Source: Acanthornis magna
Lineage: Eukaryota > Chordata > Aves > Passeriformes > Acanthizidae
DNA: 64,000 nt
Direction of reading: 5' to 3'
NCBI GenBank assembly: GCA_036785705.1
Contig: JAWUZG010000084.1
Location: 11,111,501 to 11,175,500, forward strand
Position numbers and translations under genes: made by a program. This document shows, piece after piece, positions 51,894 through 64,000 of the stretch (positions are counted from its first letter, which is position 1; every line of letters starts with the position of its first letter). The notes beneath the pieces are model-generated. The model saw nothing but the letters and a program-made list of their open reading frames with translations. It was not told where the DNA came from and ran no database searches.

Positions 51894-54800
51894 TGATGCG
51901 ATGACTTGGTTTTAAACACAGAAATACCCCTGCACATAAGCTACAAAATAAATGAAGCTGCCTGGGATGTGAAAGCTGACAGTCCCTTGTGTCTGAGCAC
52001 TTCAAAACCACAGTTCAGATGCTTTCCAAAACTCAAATCAACTCATGAAACAGGAGATTCTCTTCATCAGAATTTCTCTTAATGGCTTCACTAGCATTTC
52101 AGTACCAGTTTGTTGACCTTGAGAAAGTAAAGATTGACAGACTGCCTGTTTGTTTTGGGAATTGTTTGACAGAATGGACACAGTGAGCATTTTTGTGTGA
52201 CTTGATGCATGGCTGAGCTTCTCACCTCTGGCTCTCATTGGCCATTAACCCGACATAATTAATTAAGATGAGAAAATACCAAAATATAAATACAGGTCTC
52301 TGTTTACAAAGTTATTTATTTCAATTACTGCTGCAAACTTGTGCTGCTTAAAAGGTCTACAAGATACCAAATCTATTCTCTCCACCATACCCACTTGTAT
52401 CATAAATGTATTTGTAAGCACATACCCTTGTAATGTTGACTTCTGTATAGTCAGAACACTGCCCCTAATTTTCTTGAAATTTTTTTTTCTTGTGGATGAG
52501 ATAGCAACTCACTAAGCCAGTTCAGAATTAGGAATAAGGGAAGAATTATTTCTTTACATCCTTTTTAACTCTGTTTGTTTTAAAAAGGTACATGACTCAT
52601 GGTGGTTAAATATTTAACTGTTTCACTAATGAGCTGAATCCTAACATGCAAGTATGAAAACACGTGTCATTACATCTGAAAAGTCCAACTCATATCCAAG
52701 CAGCTTTTTAAAATTTTTATACACATATATATTAATATACATAGAAACACACATGCTAGGAATCTATAAGGTAAGTTGCTGTTTAGACACTATTCTACAC
52801 ACACATTTAGTACTCTGTATAGAGATATGTGGGGGCTGGGGCTTGGTTGTGCGGGGGTTTTTTTTCCCTTTTTATCAAGACCGTTGCAGTAATTCAACCC
52901 CAAATGTGCCTGTTATTGTGCTAGTAATAACGATGACATAATAGTACAATTATACCCTGTGGGACTAGGCTACACTGACATGTGCAACCACGTGCCCAAG
53001 ATCACTTCAAAGACAGAAAGAGACTGAAGATACCACCCCACCCAGCTCCTCATTCCTGCACTTCTCATCTTGGAGATTACCACCCACAACGCTGAACAGC
53101 GGTAACCTGTTGTAGAAGTGTTCTTTGCCCTCTTTGTTATTGCCCACAGTAGGTTTAGCCATCTTTGGTGGCAAAAATAAGAAGGCTTTCTGGGGCAGCT
53201 GGGCACAGCAGCAGATTATGAAAGGGAGCACAGCACAACCCAATGCTGGGCAGTGGTAAATCCCATGGAGGGGCTGCAGCGAAGAGCCAGCAGATGACTG
53301 CTTCTTAAGCTTTTCCAGAGAAACATGCTTCTGCAAACCTACCAACACCCTACCTGCTTTAGCTGAGTTTGAACAAAACAGCTTTTGTTCGTGGAGAGGG
53401 CCTAGCTGCCAACTCGGGTTCAATAACCAGCTCTGGATTATGGCAGGCAGGCCTAGACCTGTGGGATAAATTTAATCTCAGCCAAGTTGGCCTCCGTCAG
53501 CTGTCAGGCTGAAACCCTGCTGTCCTGCAGCAAAACAGATGAAAAACAAACACAAAATGCTACTCCATTCATTATTCAGTCAAATCAACATGAGAGGCAC
53601 AAACTTCAGTATGTAAAATAAGGGCCAAAATCTCAGTTTTTGTGGGTAAAAAAGAAACCAAACCAAAAAAACCCCAAACAACCAAAACACCTTCATGGTT
53701 CTAAGTTAAGAAACGAGACAACAAATTAAATATATTTTCCTTTTTGGTATTGTGACTGCTGAAGCCCATCACTGAACAAGAATGCTTGGAGCAGGCCAAA
53801 GCTGGGACTTCCACAAGTTGTGTTTTCTCTGCTTCAGTGCCTGGCTGTGCAAGTGCCCACTCACAACTTCCTTCCCCTCACCTTTACAACCACTTTGTCT
53901 CTTTGGGCTGCAAGGCCTGGGAGGGTAGGAATCATCTTTAAGAGCATTTGGCTCCCCACTCTGCTAGGTGTTGTACTTGGTCTTACAGGCAGGGCCTTTG
54001 GAATGGGCTGTAATGGAAACAACAATAATGTCCTTTCTCAGAAGAATAACAACACAAGTCTGCTTGTAAATCGTGTCGCAGATAAAGTTTCCATCACACT
54101 TTTAACTATCAAAAGCTAACAAATCTTACTTTACAGTTCCACAAACAGTTTAAGCCCAGCACTGTTGCCAAAAGAAGCAATCTCATCTGGCCAAAAAAAA
54201 GGTTAATTTGAACCCATCTGGGTTCTCCAAGGCAATTGACAACATAGCTGCATAAATGCTTGTGTTGGCAGAAGGAATGGAGCAGCAGGATCATTTCTTC
54301 AGGTGGCAGTGCCAGTTTATGTAGGCTGAAACCAGCTCTTGAAAGTCCAGGCTGGGCTCCCTGAAAGATTTATCTCACAAAGCCAAGGTAGAGTGGAAAA
54401 GCTATGGATCACCCTATTTTACACATAAAACTGCTAATATTCACCTCCCAAGAATGCTGCAAGGTTAATCACATTCGTGTTTGTAAGGCATTACTGAAGT
54501 AAGATTAGTAAATATTTAATTTTCTCTCCTCCTTTTCCCCCAGCCTTGGCCACTAAGTATAAGTCATTGCGAGCTCCATACACTAAATCAATGACTTGGA
54601 GCAGCTCCTAGAAGGTAGCTGTCAAGCTCCCTGCCTGCGGGCCAGAGGGAGGTCAGTCATCATATGCACGCAATCCGATTTAAAACCCTTCTGCAAAACT
54701 ATAGCCAAAACAGCATCTAAATGCATTCTACCCAGCCATGCTGGAGGCAACCATGGAATAGACAAATTACCTCTACAGAAGACATCTTTTCTCACCTTGA

Positions 54801-56190
54801 TCTGGGGAACAGCTGCAGAGGAATAAAGGAAAGTAAATCAACTCCTTTTGCATGCATTCCACGTGTAAACACATCCTGTCAAGCTGACAGAAACAACAAC
54901 AAAAAAGAGTGTTTCTGAAAGGTACCTTAATAAGGATGTTAACAACATGCTGGAGGAAAAAAAAAATAAAAGAGGTCAGCTTCAGTATCATTAGCATAAG
55001 GGAAACCATCAAAGTGAGGCAGCATATAGCTTGCTTTCACAGACTGGGTGTGAAAACTGGCATTTTGGCTATTTTGTTAGTACTTCAAAGTCCGGCTGTT
55101 TCTGAGAGCTAGTAACAGCTCTCGGTTCCCCATCGCTTTAAAGACATGCTCACGGTCAATGGGTTAGGTGGAAATACCTGATGTAAACAATGCACTAAGA
55201 TACAGGTCCCTGAAATCAGTGATCAACTGGGACAGCTGAGCAATACAGGGGTTTTAGGACATTTGTCCCAACATTTGATCCCTAGAGGGAACTCGGAAGC
55301 CTACGGAACTTTCTCTGCTGCAGAGCCGATGACAGCTGTGGCTACCAGGGCACATGGGCACCCATCGCTGTTCGCTGCCAAGGCACGGGACATGCCACGA
55401 ACACGGAACAGAAAATGCAGTACGTGGCAGCTCTCCGGGCTATCACAACTTCTCCAGCAGCTCAGTACAAACACCGTGTTCTGAGCTCCACATCTAAATT
55501 AATTTATTTTATAAGCTGAGATAAAGTGCAAATGCCCATGCTAAGTACTACAAGCCACTGAATCAACAGCTCTAATAAACTCTTTCACAAGGCCTTTCTG
55601 ATTACTGAGATAAAGTAGCACTGGGCCCCATAGTACAACAGGAGCAATCCTAGAAACTCTTTGTGCAAGACAAGTTTAACACAACTCATGCTTCAGTCAT
55701 GATGACATTTTTTATACTACCAAAATAAAAGTAAATTAGATAAAAATACATTTAAAACATTAAATGTGAGATAAACACAGTTTGTAGTTACATAAATCAA
55801 ACTCATGCTTCCTAGGTTATCCTTAAGTACAAGCAGACTCTGTTGAAGAAACCTTTCCTATTACATCCTGATCCTGTTAATATTTATGCACACAGGAAGC
55901 TCCACTGAAGTCATGATGACGACTCATACTCACAAAGTTAAACACACTGCACAATTGCAAGTCTCATGCCATAAAAACTTCACTTATAAACATAGAATGT
56001 AATTTAGTTACCTCTGCACATATACGTTTAAAGAAAAAACAACCAGCATACAGTCTTGCCTTTTTTCCCCCCTCATCTAAAGCCATGGAATAAACTTGCA
56101 GTAGGGCAGAATTGCCAGAGGCTCTACTCAATACAAATGAAATCCAGCTAGAAGTATTTTCTCAAATTATTGCTAAAAAAGGGAATGTTC

Positions 56191-56242
56191 AATATATAAA
56201 TATATGTAAAGAAGCATATACATATATATATATATACATATG
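56191..56242. repeat. (TA)n/(CATA)n microsatellite
   Basis: Interrupted TATATA and CATATA runs, simple sequence in intron 2. Confidence 0.8.
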
Positions 56243-58580
56243 AAGAAAAAAGAGCATTCTCACAATGTTGTTGTTCTCTACCTGTGCACAAGTCAGATAT
56301 TTGCCACTTTTTTCATGGCCTAGCACATTTCTAACAGGATGTTCATTTACCCATTCCCCTTCCAAGAGCAGTTAGCGTTCAGTGCCGAGAAGCACTTTGC
56401 TTCTCTCAAAGGAAGAAGTCCAGAAACAAAATAACTAAGCTTTTTAGAAAACAAACTCATAGAAGTTTACTTTAGAAACTGCCAAGAAAAAGAAAGCCAC
56501 TAAGAAGTCCAGTTGATTTTGGGTTTTTAGCCAGTTAATTGAACCCACTTAACCCAACATCACAAAATAAAGTTATGAATGCATTCAATTTAAGTTATTT
56601 TCTCTCTGCTAACTCCTGGAACCTCCTTTCTTCTTAGGCACTCGCACTCACTGCTTTTCTGCACTACAATTACACCACACCTGCAGAGTTTATTCCAGTT
56701 TTGCCTACCAAGGGCCACTTAAAGCCATTCAAGAGCCACCAGCTAGTGACAGCTGGCAAATTCAAACCTGTCTCAGTAGTCTATCATATGTAATCAATTG
56801 CAAATAGAACTTCAACAGACTCATCCCATTATTTCCTAGCTAATTCCCCCTGGGAAAACAAGCCGGCAAGCTTCCACTTTGAATCATGAAGCTAGTTTTG
56901 CCCCTGTCCCTCCTCCCAGCTTCTCCCTTTCCCCTCCCTTTGCCTCAGTTCTCTGCACTGTTTCAGTTTTTCGGCTTGATATCCGTTATGTTATGTCAGC
57001 TGTTACATTACGCTTAAAACAATAGACTCCAGCTGGCTGAGGTCAGATGTGAAAACAAGGACCTAACAAAGCCAGAGACCCTCCAGTTATACTGAAATTG
57101 AGATACACACTGAATGTAGCACTTAATGACAAACTACTTTCCAGACATTTGGGCAAAGCATAAAGGAAACACCTGTCACTGCAAACATCACACACTAATC
57201 CAGATAAACCCTAAATTTAAAAATCTTTCTTTTCACTGCTTGGCTATACCATGAACCAGTATTCCACAGTTTTAGGGGTTTTTTTCCAAGATGGAATTTG
57301 TATTATTCTGCTTGTTTACTAAAATTATAATTAGTGAGAAATAGGTATAATTTCAAAGAAAATATATTTACTGTGTTTCTTTTGGAGTTTATCAAGTGAC
57401 TGTTCCAAGTCTTACATGGATTTACACCCCAGAAAAGTTTAGTCAAACTCTAACCCTTAAGTAGGAAGCTTAAAGTGAATAATAGATGTAACAGTGAATG
57501 AAACATGCCTTTTTCAGTGATGGCATTTTCTTAGTTGCACCTTTGAACATAATTTATTGGAATGTACCTGTTCTCAAAAATGAAGAGAAAAACCAATGGT
57601 CTACTGCATGACTTATAAGAGCAAACACAAGCTGTTGAGAACAGGTGAAAAACTAGTAACTCCAGAGAACATATTCCCTATTTATCAAAACCCTGCATGC
57701 AATTTAAAAGCAATGCTTCCTGAAAACTTTCAAATTACTGCAGCTCACATGTGACAAGCTGGGACACTTGCTCTGCACAAAAGGACAACGTGGCACCCCT
57801 GCTCATTTCAGTCTCTGGCAAAGCCCCCCGCACTGCCAGGGAGGGAGATCACCATGTCAGATCATGTGAGCCACCAAGCAGCCAGCAGACGGCACCAATC
57901 CATCACCAGTGGCTCGCTCTGGCCTACAATCTGTCACCAGCCCCACCCTGAGCTCGAGGAAGGTCGCTCTTCCCAGAGCCTGTCTTATTCTTCAGAGTCT
58001 GAGTCCCAAAAAATGCCTGGTACCTCACAGCCACCTCATCCCAAAGGGGATAAATGCTAAATTCTGATTCCTTCATGCACAGCAACATAGTTACAGACTT
58101 TTGGTAAAATGACAGTGTTCATGTATGCTACCACATAACTCCAGGCACAGAAATCCCAGAAAAGGGATTTTTCTTTTCAAAGCTCTTAGAAAAGGCAGAA
58201 ACAGAAGTAAACAGTTTTCTACATCCAAGCCAATCCATTGCAGCAGACTAAGAGAAGAACTCAAACCCACAATGTTTGGACCTTCTAGATTAAATGTATG
58301 GATACATGTAAAAAGAGGTGTGGGGTTTTTTCTATAAAAATTGCTGCTTATTCTTATCACATACATCTAAAGGCCATTCTTGGTGATAACTTTAGACAAA
58401 TTTAGAGAAATAAACTTTTTATTTTATCCCAACTGAATAGGAAACATCTAAAATACTACGAACATCCCTGGCAGGGCATAATATATTGGAAGTCTTTCAG
58501 GGTATCAGCAAGTTTAAGAACTCTATTTCTCCTTGCAAACACTTGTCCAATTCATTTAACTGAAAACTTTAATTGTTCGC

Positions 58581-58595
58581 TTTTTTTTTTTTTTT
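58581..58595. repeat. (T)n homopolymer
   Basis: Fifteen consecutive T on the plus strand followed by CCCC; no adjacent retroelement body recognised. Confidence 0.85.
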
Positions 58596-61500
58596 CCCCG
58601 AAAGCCATCCACACGATAAGCAATCAAGTAGACCAAACAGCATGAATTTTGTGGCTACCACCACGAAGTGGCCAGAGTTTCCTCTGGCACTGATGTTTAC
58701 ATGGCTCTATTCTCCCATTTTTCCCTCCACAAACTATCGTTGTCAATTACTCGTTTAAAATTCCCCAGGCCCGTGTGAAAAAACATTTCTTTATTAAGAG
58801 CTCGCTTCTTCCAAAATACATTTTTATCTGGCTCAGGACACCATCCAAGGTCAGAACAGCCACCGCAGGAGAACACAGCGCGGTCCAATGCTGCCCTCTG
58901 CAGATTTTAAAGGGAAACCACAGCGCCCTTCTACAAGTGTTTGATTTTCAGCACATGTCCAAAAAAAAGCCAGCTCATCTCTCCCTTACTTCTATTAGCA
59001 TGCTTTCATTCCGTATCACCTCTGCAATCCTCCCTTACTCAGATTTCATCTGCACCAAATCATAGCAAGAGGCTTGTCTCTCTTTTTTGGTAATAAAAAA
59101 AGCACCCATTTCATTACATTGGTTCAGCTGTCCCTAATATACAACTTTATTTCCACTGTAAAAGCATCTGATTTGCCTCCCTTTGACCTGCTCAGAATGG
59201 ACACGAAGCAAAATTTAAGCATGTTCATGCAACCTTCTGAACCAAATGAATTAAATCATTTTAACATCACATTTACATTAAACACATAACTCTCCTCTGC
59301 AGGCCAGGGGAGTTGACAAGGGATTACTTTGAGAACAGCTGGAACAAGTTAAGATCTTACTACCAGCAACATTTCAAACCAATGCAGCTGATTTTGCAGT
59401 GAGGCAGATTAGAAGCACTCACGTTATCTGCCAGCCCAGCTCAGCCATAAACATCACAATCAGAGGCTGAAATGCAGCCAGAAACACCTGGGTGCAGATT
59501 CAGAGGAAGATCCCTGCTCCAGCTACTCCTTATACTGTTACCTCATTAAAAGGAGAGAAGGTGATTTTAATTTCTAGTCATGTTTTCTGAGCCTTCAAAT
59601 CAGTCTCAGCTGGCCTTGCTCCTACAAACTAAAATGTAATGAAGACGACTTTGCCTGAAAGCTGCAATTCTCCACTTCAGCTGTCAGTGGAGTGACAGAA
59701 AGGAAATGCTGCAATGAGTGACTCTCTGGACAGGTCTTTCTGCAGGTCCAACAAAGGAAAAGGATTAAAGACCATAAATCCACTAGACACATCTTCTATA
59801 CCAGGTGACCTCACTTTGGGTCAGACCAAAGGACATTGCTGAGGCTGCAAAGACAGATTTTTCACTTTCTCAGCTACAACTGTTTTTCAGAGTCTGTAGA
59901 ATAGATCAGTCTGTAGAGCTATCACCAGGCATCCTTTACAGATAGTAAATCAATTTAATTTTTCAAAAGGATGAAAATGCACCAGTGCAGATCAAGAGTC
60001 TGCATTTTGGCCTTCTTAAGCAAGGAATATAATCAGGAAGGGAAAATGCTGGAACCACTTTTAACTGTGCATTCTCTGTGAAGACCATCTTCAGAAGAAA
60101 GAGTTGTAGGTTTTCCTCCTTTTTTCCCTCCTTTCTCAAAAGATCCATAAAACACTCCAACAAACAAAAAACAAGGTTTATACTCAAAACATTATATCAA
60201 AAAAAGCCATATAAACTAGATTTCCAATGGGCCTAGACTCTATGCCAGTTTCTCATAATTGTAGGAACAACTTCAAAGCCAATAAAATAAACTTTAATAA
60301 ACCAAAATTATTGCCTTTTTATATTAATTTATAATTTTTAAAGTTTAAATATTATTTAAACTCTTCAGTAAGAAGTATGCTAAAGTAGAAAAAGAACTCA
60401 AAACAGAAAGCTGGAAAGAGCTTATACTTTCATCACAAAAACATGGTGCTTTTTTTGCCTTTTTTTTTTTTTTTAAATTTGGTTGGAATCAATATTGGAA
60501 TGAAATTCCTACCAGAAAATAGCTTTTTCAGGCACACTAAATATCCCTTGGTTCAGCAGAATATTTAATCCCCTTGGATCAGGCACTTGGATTTTCTTAG
60601 ATCATGCTGAGATAACAGCATTCTGCTGTGTTCTGGCACCATAAAATCCTTGCTTATGAAAATAAAAGAAAAATATGGTCTCTCTGGGAACATACATCTC
60701 TGCACTACTTTTTTCCATAGTTTAGACGCTGTAGTCTCAAAATCAATTTTTACACAGATATGCCACACTCTCTTTTATGAGTCATGGCAAAAGCTCTCCC
60801 GCACCACTATTTTACACGGGCCAAGTGTACACAGGACTCTTCAAAATGATGACGCTTTCAGAGTCTTGGCTCAGACTCCAGCTCACGCTGGGCAAGTGCC
60901 AACGAGTAACTGGAGTCAAACCCCTCCAACAGCACCATCTAGTGAAAAAGAGAGAAAATAAACACATGCAAATTTAAACAGTTTTCACTGCATTCTGGAA
61001 ACGAACAAAAGGCCAATTCTCTCCTAATCTCCCATTACAACTGCATTTAGGTATAGCTTTCATCAAGGCTCTTTGCCTTGTGAAGTGTGGTGACAAGTAG
61101 AGAAAGATTCAGCAGCTAATTGTAAGCTTTTTGTCTAAATCTGGAACACCACTTGGAACACATATAAACTTGCCCTTGTTTATTTTTCCAATGTTAAGCT
61201 TGCATTTTTCTTGCTTTTATGAGAAATAGAAGCGTCTTTTAATGCTTAAAATTATTGATAGGATAACATCTTCTGTTTCCTGCTGTGGTAGAGAGAGGGG
61301 ATATTTTATGAGAAGCAGCTCCAGAAAAAAATGGAAATAACATATACATATAACCTCAACAACTTTTTTAGCTTTTCATATTATTGTAATATCTTGTATG
61401 ACTGTATTATTGAAGCATGCAATTCTTGCTCGTGAAAAAGGGCACATTCAGCTTCTATCTGTAACTTCAATGTGACCAGGCTCCCTGCTTTCAAAAAGAT

Positions 61501-64000
61501 TACCGGCTGAAATTTATGCAGGTGCTCACATCTTTCATAGGGTCAGAGCCAAATACTTTGGCTATTTGGAGGAAATAAAGTAGTATAGTTATTCCTTGTG
61601 AGTGCCTTTAACGGTCTTGTGTAATTAGTTTTCCAGTCAGGAGGAACAGATTCTGTTCTTTTCCGAATGTGTATCTTCAGTGCCACGCAACTCTGGTTTC
61701 ATGGGATTACTTGAGGTCTCAAACCACAAACTCTGTGTGGCCAAAGTTCCTCCAATGTCACTGCCCAGTTAGGCCCAAGCAAAAGGCACCTTCAGGATTC
61801 CCATGCTCCTGATACGTTGCTGGCTCCTTTGAGCTCTCTCTCACTTAGTATTAGTTTGTTAATCAAATTGCTTGCCCTCCTTTAATCACATACAATGAAA
61901 ATGTTACCTACTTGAATTGCCTGGCTCAAAATTAAAATTGCTATTGTAGAATAGCTAAAAATCCTTCTTACAAGCACAGAAGAGAAATTAACTCCTACTG
62001 CAGAGCAGTAGGAGGAGTGCTCTCCTAAGCTTTCATGTCTCCTTACAGCACCACTTGATTTGGAAACTTGCACTCTGTTTTTTCCTGTTTTGGGTCTTAA
62101 TCCCTACATGCTGTTACACTTTATTTTGTATTTACATTTGTAGTCTCTCTTGAACCGGCCCTCTGTGATTAAATCTCCTAAGAAATTAGTTACACCTATT
62201 TGCAACAACTTGTAATGCTATCTTAAAGAAAAATCTTTTAAGAAATAAGAGAATAGGAAATTTCACTAGGTAGAAGCCAACAGGAACAAGATTCTGAAAT
62301 TTATGTTTGTGTTTCAAGATACCACAACTCCTTGGAAAGTCCCACCGAAACTGGATAGAGCAGAGAGCACATTGGCCCATCTACTGCTTTGAACCGACGG
62401 CTCCCCATAATCCCCACAAGTTTCATAAAAGTTACCACGGTTAATCCTTTAAGAAAACAATATCACATTGTGCCAATATTGAATAAACAGACAACTGCTT
62501 ATTTCCCAAGAAACCATGACAGTAGAATTTCAATTTTAGAAATTAACCACAGTTTTTCTCACTATTTATGCAGGAACACTGATTCACCATTCACCAATTC
62601 TCTCATTACTTAGAGAGAAAGATAATACAGATCAGTAAAAATACACAATACCTGCTGGATGTTGCACACATTGTGTGCAATCCTGAATGCTTTGCGTGCA
62701 CGTTACACTGACTGTATTACCCAGACACAGACAATACACAGCGCACACAAGATGAACAAACAAAAACAAACTCCAAGATTCCAGCGGGTGGCGGCAGGGA
62801 ATGAAACCTTACTAGTTGTGCTGTCACTAGAAGTTATTTCACTGAGACAAAACACATGTAAAATATTATTATATATTGCAAACATGATGAGACATTACCA
62901 TGATGAGTCAAATTCATCACAGACATTGGTAGAAGTTATGGATAAAAAACCTACTAGGAATAGATTAAAAATAAAAAAAAAAAATCAAACAAATCTGTGC
63001 AAAAGGAAAGCTCTTAACCACACACACCAAAAAAGTACAAAGTACTGAATGCAAAAATGAAGGTATGGACACTCCTAGCTGGCATTAATTATCTTACACC
63101 TGTAAGTTCAAACATCTTAGAAGTTAGTTAAAAATAATATACCAGGAATGAAGGCACTTCATATAGAAATAGTGTGATTGACACTAAATTTAATATGCTA
63201 TACTCTTATTTTTACAGCATTCATATTAGGTGTACAACCTCAGCATATTTAGTAGATAAATAGACAAAATTTATTATAATTGATAGGGGTCTTAAGTGAA
63301 CTTCTTCATGTTAATAGTGTAATATACATAATGATATTACTGGAGCATTGCTACAATACCTGTTTTCAACAAATATTTAAATTGCTAGTTAGCATTTTCT
63401 CGATATAGTGACAGTGTTTTCACAAGTTAAATTATGGCCATTTATTTACAAATACAAAGAAATCAATGATTTAGCAGGGGGTATCCCACTACTGAGGTAC
63501 AACAAATTTATAAAACTTTGCATGTTTAATATCATGCCTCTCCAACTTCAAAACTAAGGCTCTTCAATGAAATCTAAGCTGGCAGGACAGTAATACACCT
63601 GGAAGCATTTGTTGATACATTTATGTTGCAGCACTGGTGTATTATAAACATGGCGACTGTGTTTTTTCTAGTGGAGGGAAAGAGCATAAGACAGGTAGAG
63701 CAAGTTGTCTTAAAGTCAATGAACACACATGAATTTTCCACTTGTGAAACAAAGCTGGCTATGACATCAACTAAATGAAAGGACTTCCACTGATTTTTTT
63801 CCCCTGCTATGGCCAGGTGTTTGGTCTTCAGTATGGCTGAAAAAAGGATTAACCCAAGCAATATGAGGGATTCAAGCTTAATTAGAATAACTGCACATGT
63901 TGGGCACACCACAGACATCCTCAGTATAGGCCACAGAAGGTACCACTTCATTTATGGCCTACCATGTCTTTTAGTTTTCTGCTGCTTTACAGACTCATTA

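Larger units (their letters stand above)
25757..64000 (-). other. KCNQ1 intron 2 (partial, at least 38 kb)
   Basis: No exon 2 (end of S1 to S2) is found on the minus strand up to position 64000; I looked specifically for its conserved LFWM-donor end. Recognisable contents are the repeats listed separately. Between them the sequence is ordinary AT-rich intron, with many open frames of 60-140 codons that show no domain, no codon bias and no recognisable family. A long intron 2 is also found in human KCNQ1. Confidence 0.8.

Noticed and set aside
51682..51915. Plus-strand frame over the CR1 fragment
   Set aside because: Antisense reading of a CR1 tail; the meaningful frame is on the minus strand.
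53007..53423. 138-codon minus-strand frame
   Set aside because: No recognisable domain, no splice-compatible conserved exon and no repeat coding match; within chance for a 38-kb intron.
62659..63048. 129-codon plus-strand frame
   Set aside because: Lysine/asparagine/threonine-rich AT-driven translation with no family resemblance.

Overview
This is vertebrate, almost certainly bird, genomic DNA. It is AT-rich with long introns. It carries CR1 LINE 3' tails with the octamer end typical of birds and other sauropsids, and avian-type LTR elements. I cannot fix the species; the LTR content fits a passerine or another neoavian bird, but that is an impression.

The only host gene I can support is KCNQ1 (Kv7.1), the voltage-gated potassium channel, read on the minus strand. 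Eight coding exons are present, matching human exons 10 to 3 as coordinates rise: 1611-1752, 2781-2903, 5147-5242, 7651-7761, 14661-14801, 15382-15478, 16428-16506 and 25630-25756. Their lengths (142, 123, 96, 111, 141, 97, 79 and 127 bp) equal the human lengths as I remember them, every boundary has AG/GT, and all phases join. Together they encode the end of S2 through S6, the selectivity filter, calmodulin-binding helix A and part of the A-B linker. Exons 1-2 lie above 64000 and exon 11 onward lies below position 1, so the whole window is inside the gene. Intron 2 is at least 38 kb here.

The notable accessory feature is a 7.36 kb endogenous retrovirus (16663-24017, plus strand, antisense to KCNQ1) in intron 3. 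It has TG...CA LTRs that look identical except for one 4-bp microsatellite unit, a 5-bp target duplication (GGGCA), a tRNA-Lys-type primer site, and intact gag and pol frames with no env. Gag and pol share one frame and are separated by a single UAG that sits inside a perfect 9-bp stem. A second, competing stem begins 8 nt after the stop, as expected for a termination-readthrough signal. Gag is unusual: a hydrophobic, probably membrane-embedded N-terminus, then ten 7-residue repeats, then the capsid-like part, with no CCHC zinc knuckle. Near-identical LTRs and open frames point to a very recent insertion.

The rest of the window is intronic: three minus-strand CR1 tails (12.3, 30.7 and 51.3 kb), a probable solo LTR (33948-34449), an older LTR-like fragment near 46.8 kb, a palindromic MITE-like remnant near 32.1 kb and short microsatellites. 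I saw no tRNA, rRNA, CRISPR array or second host gene.
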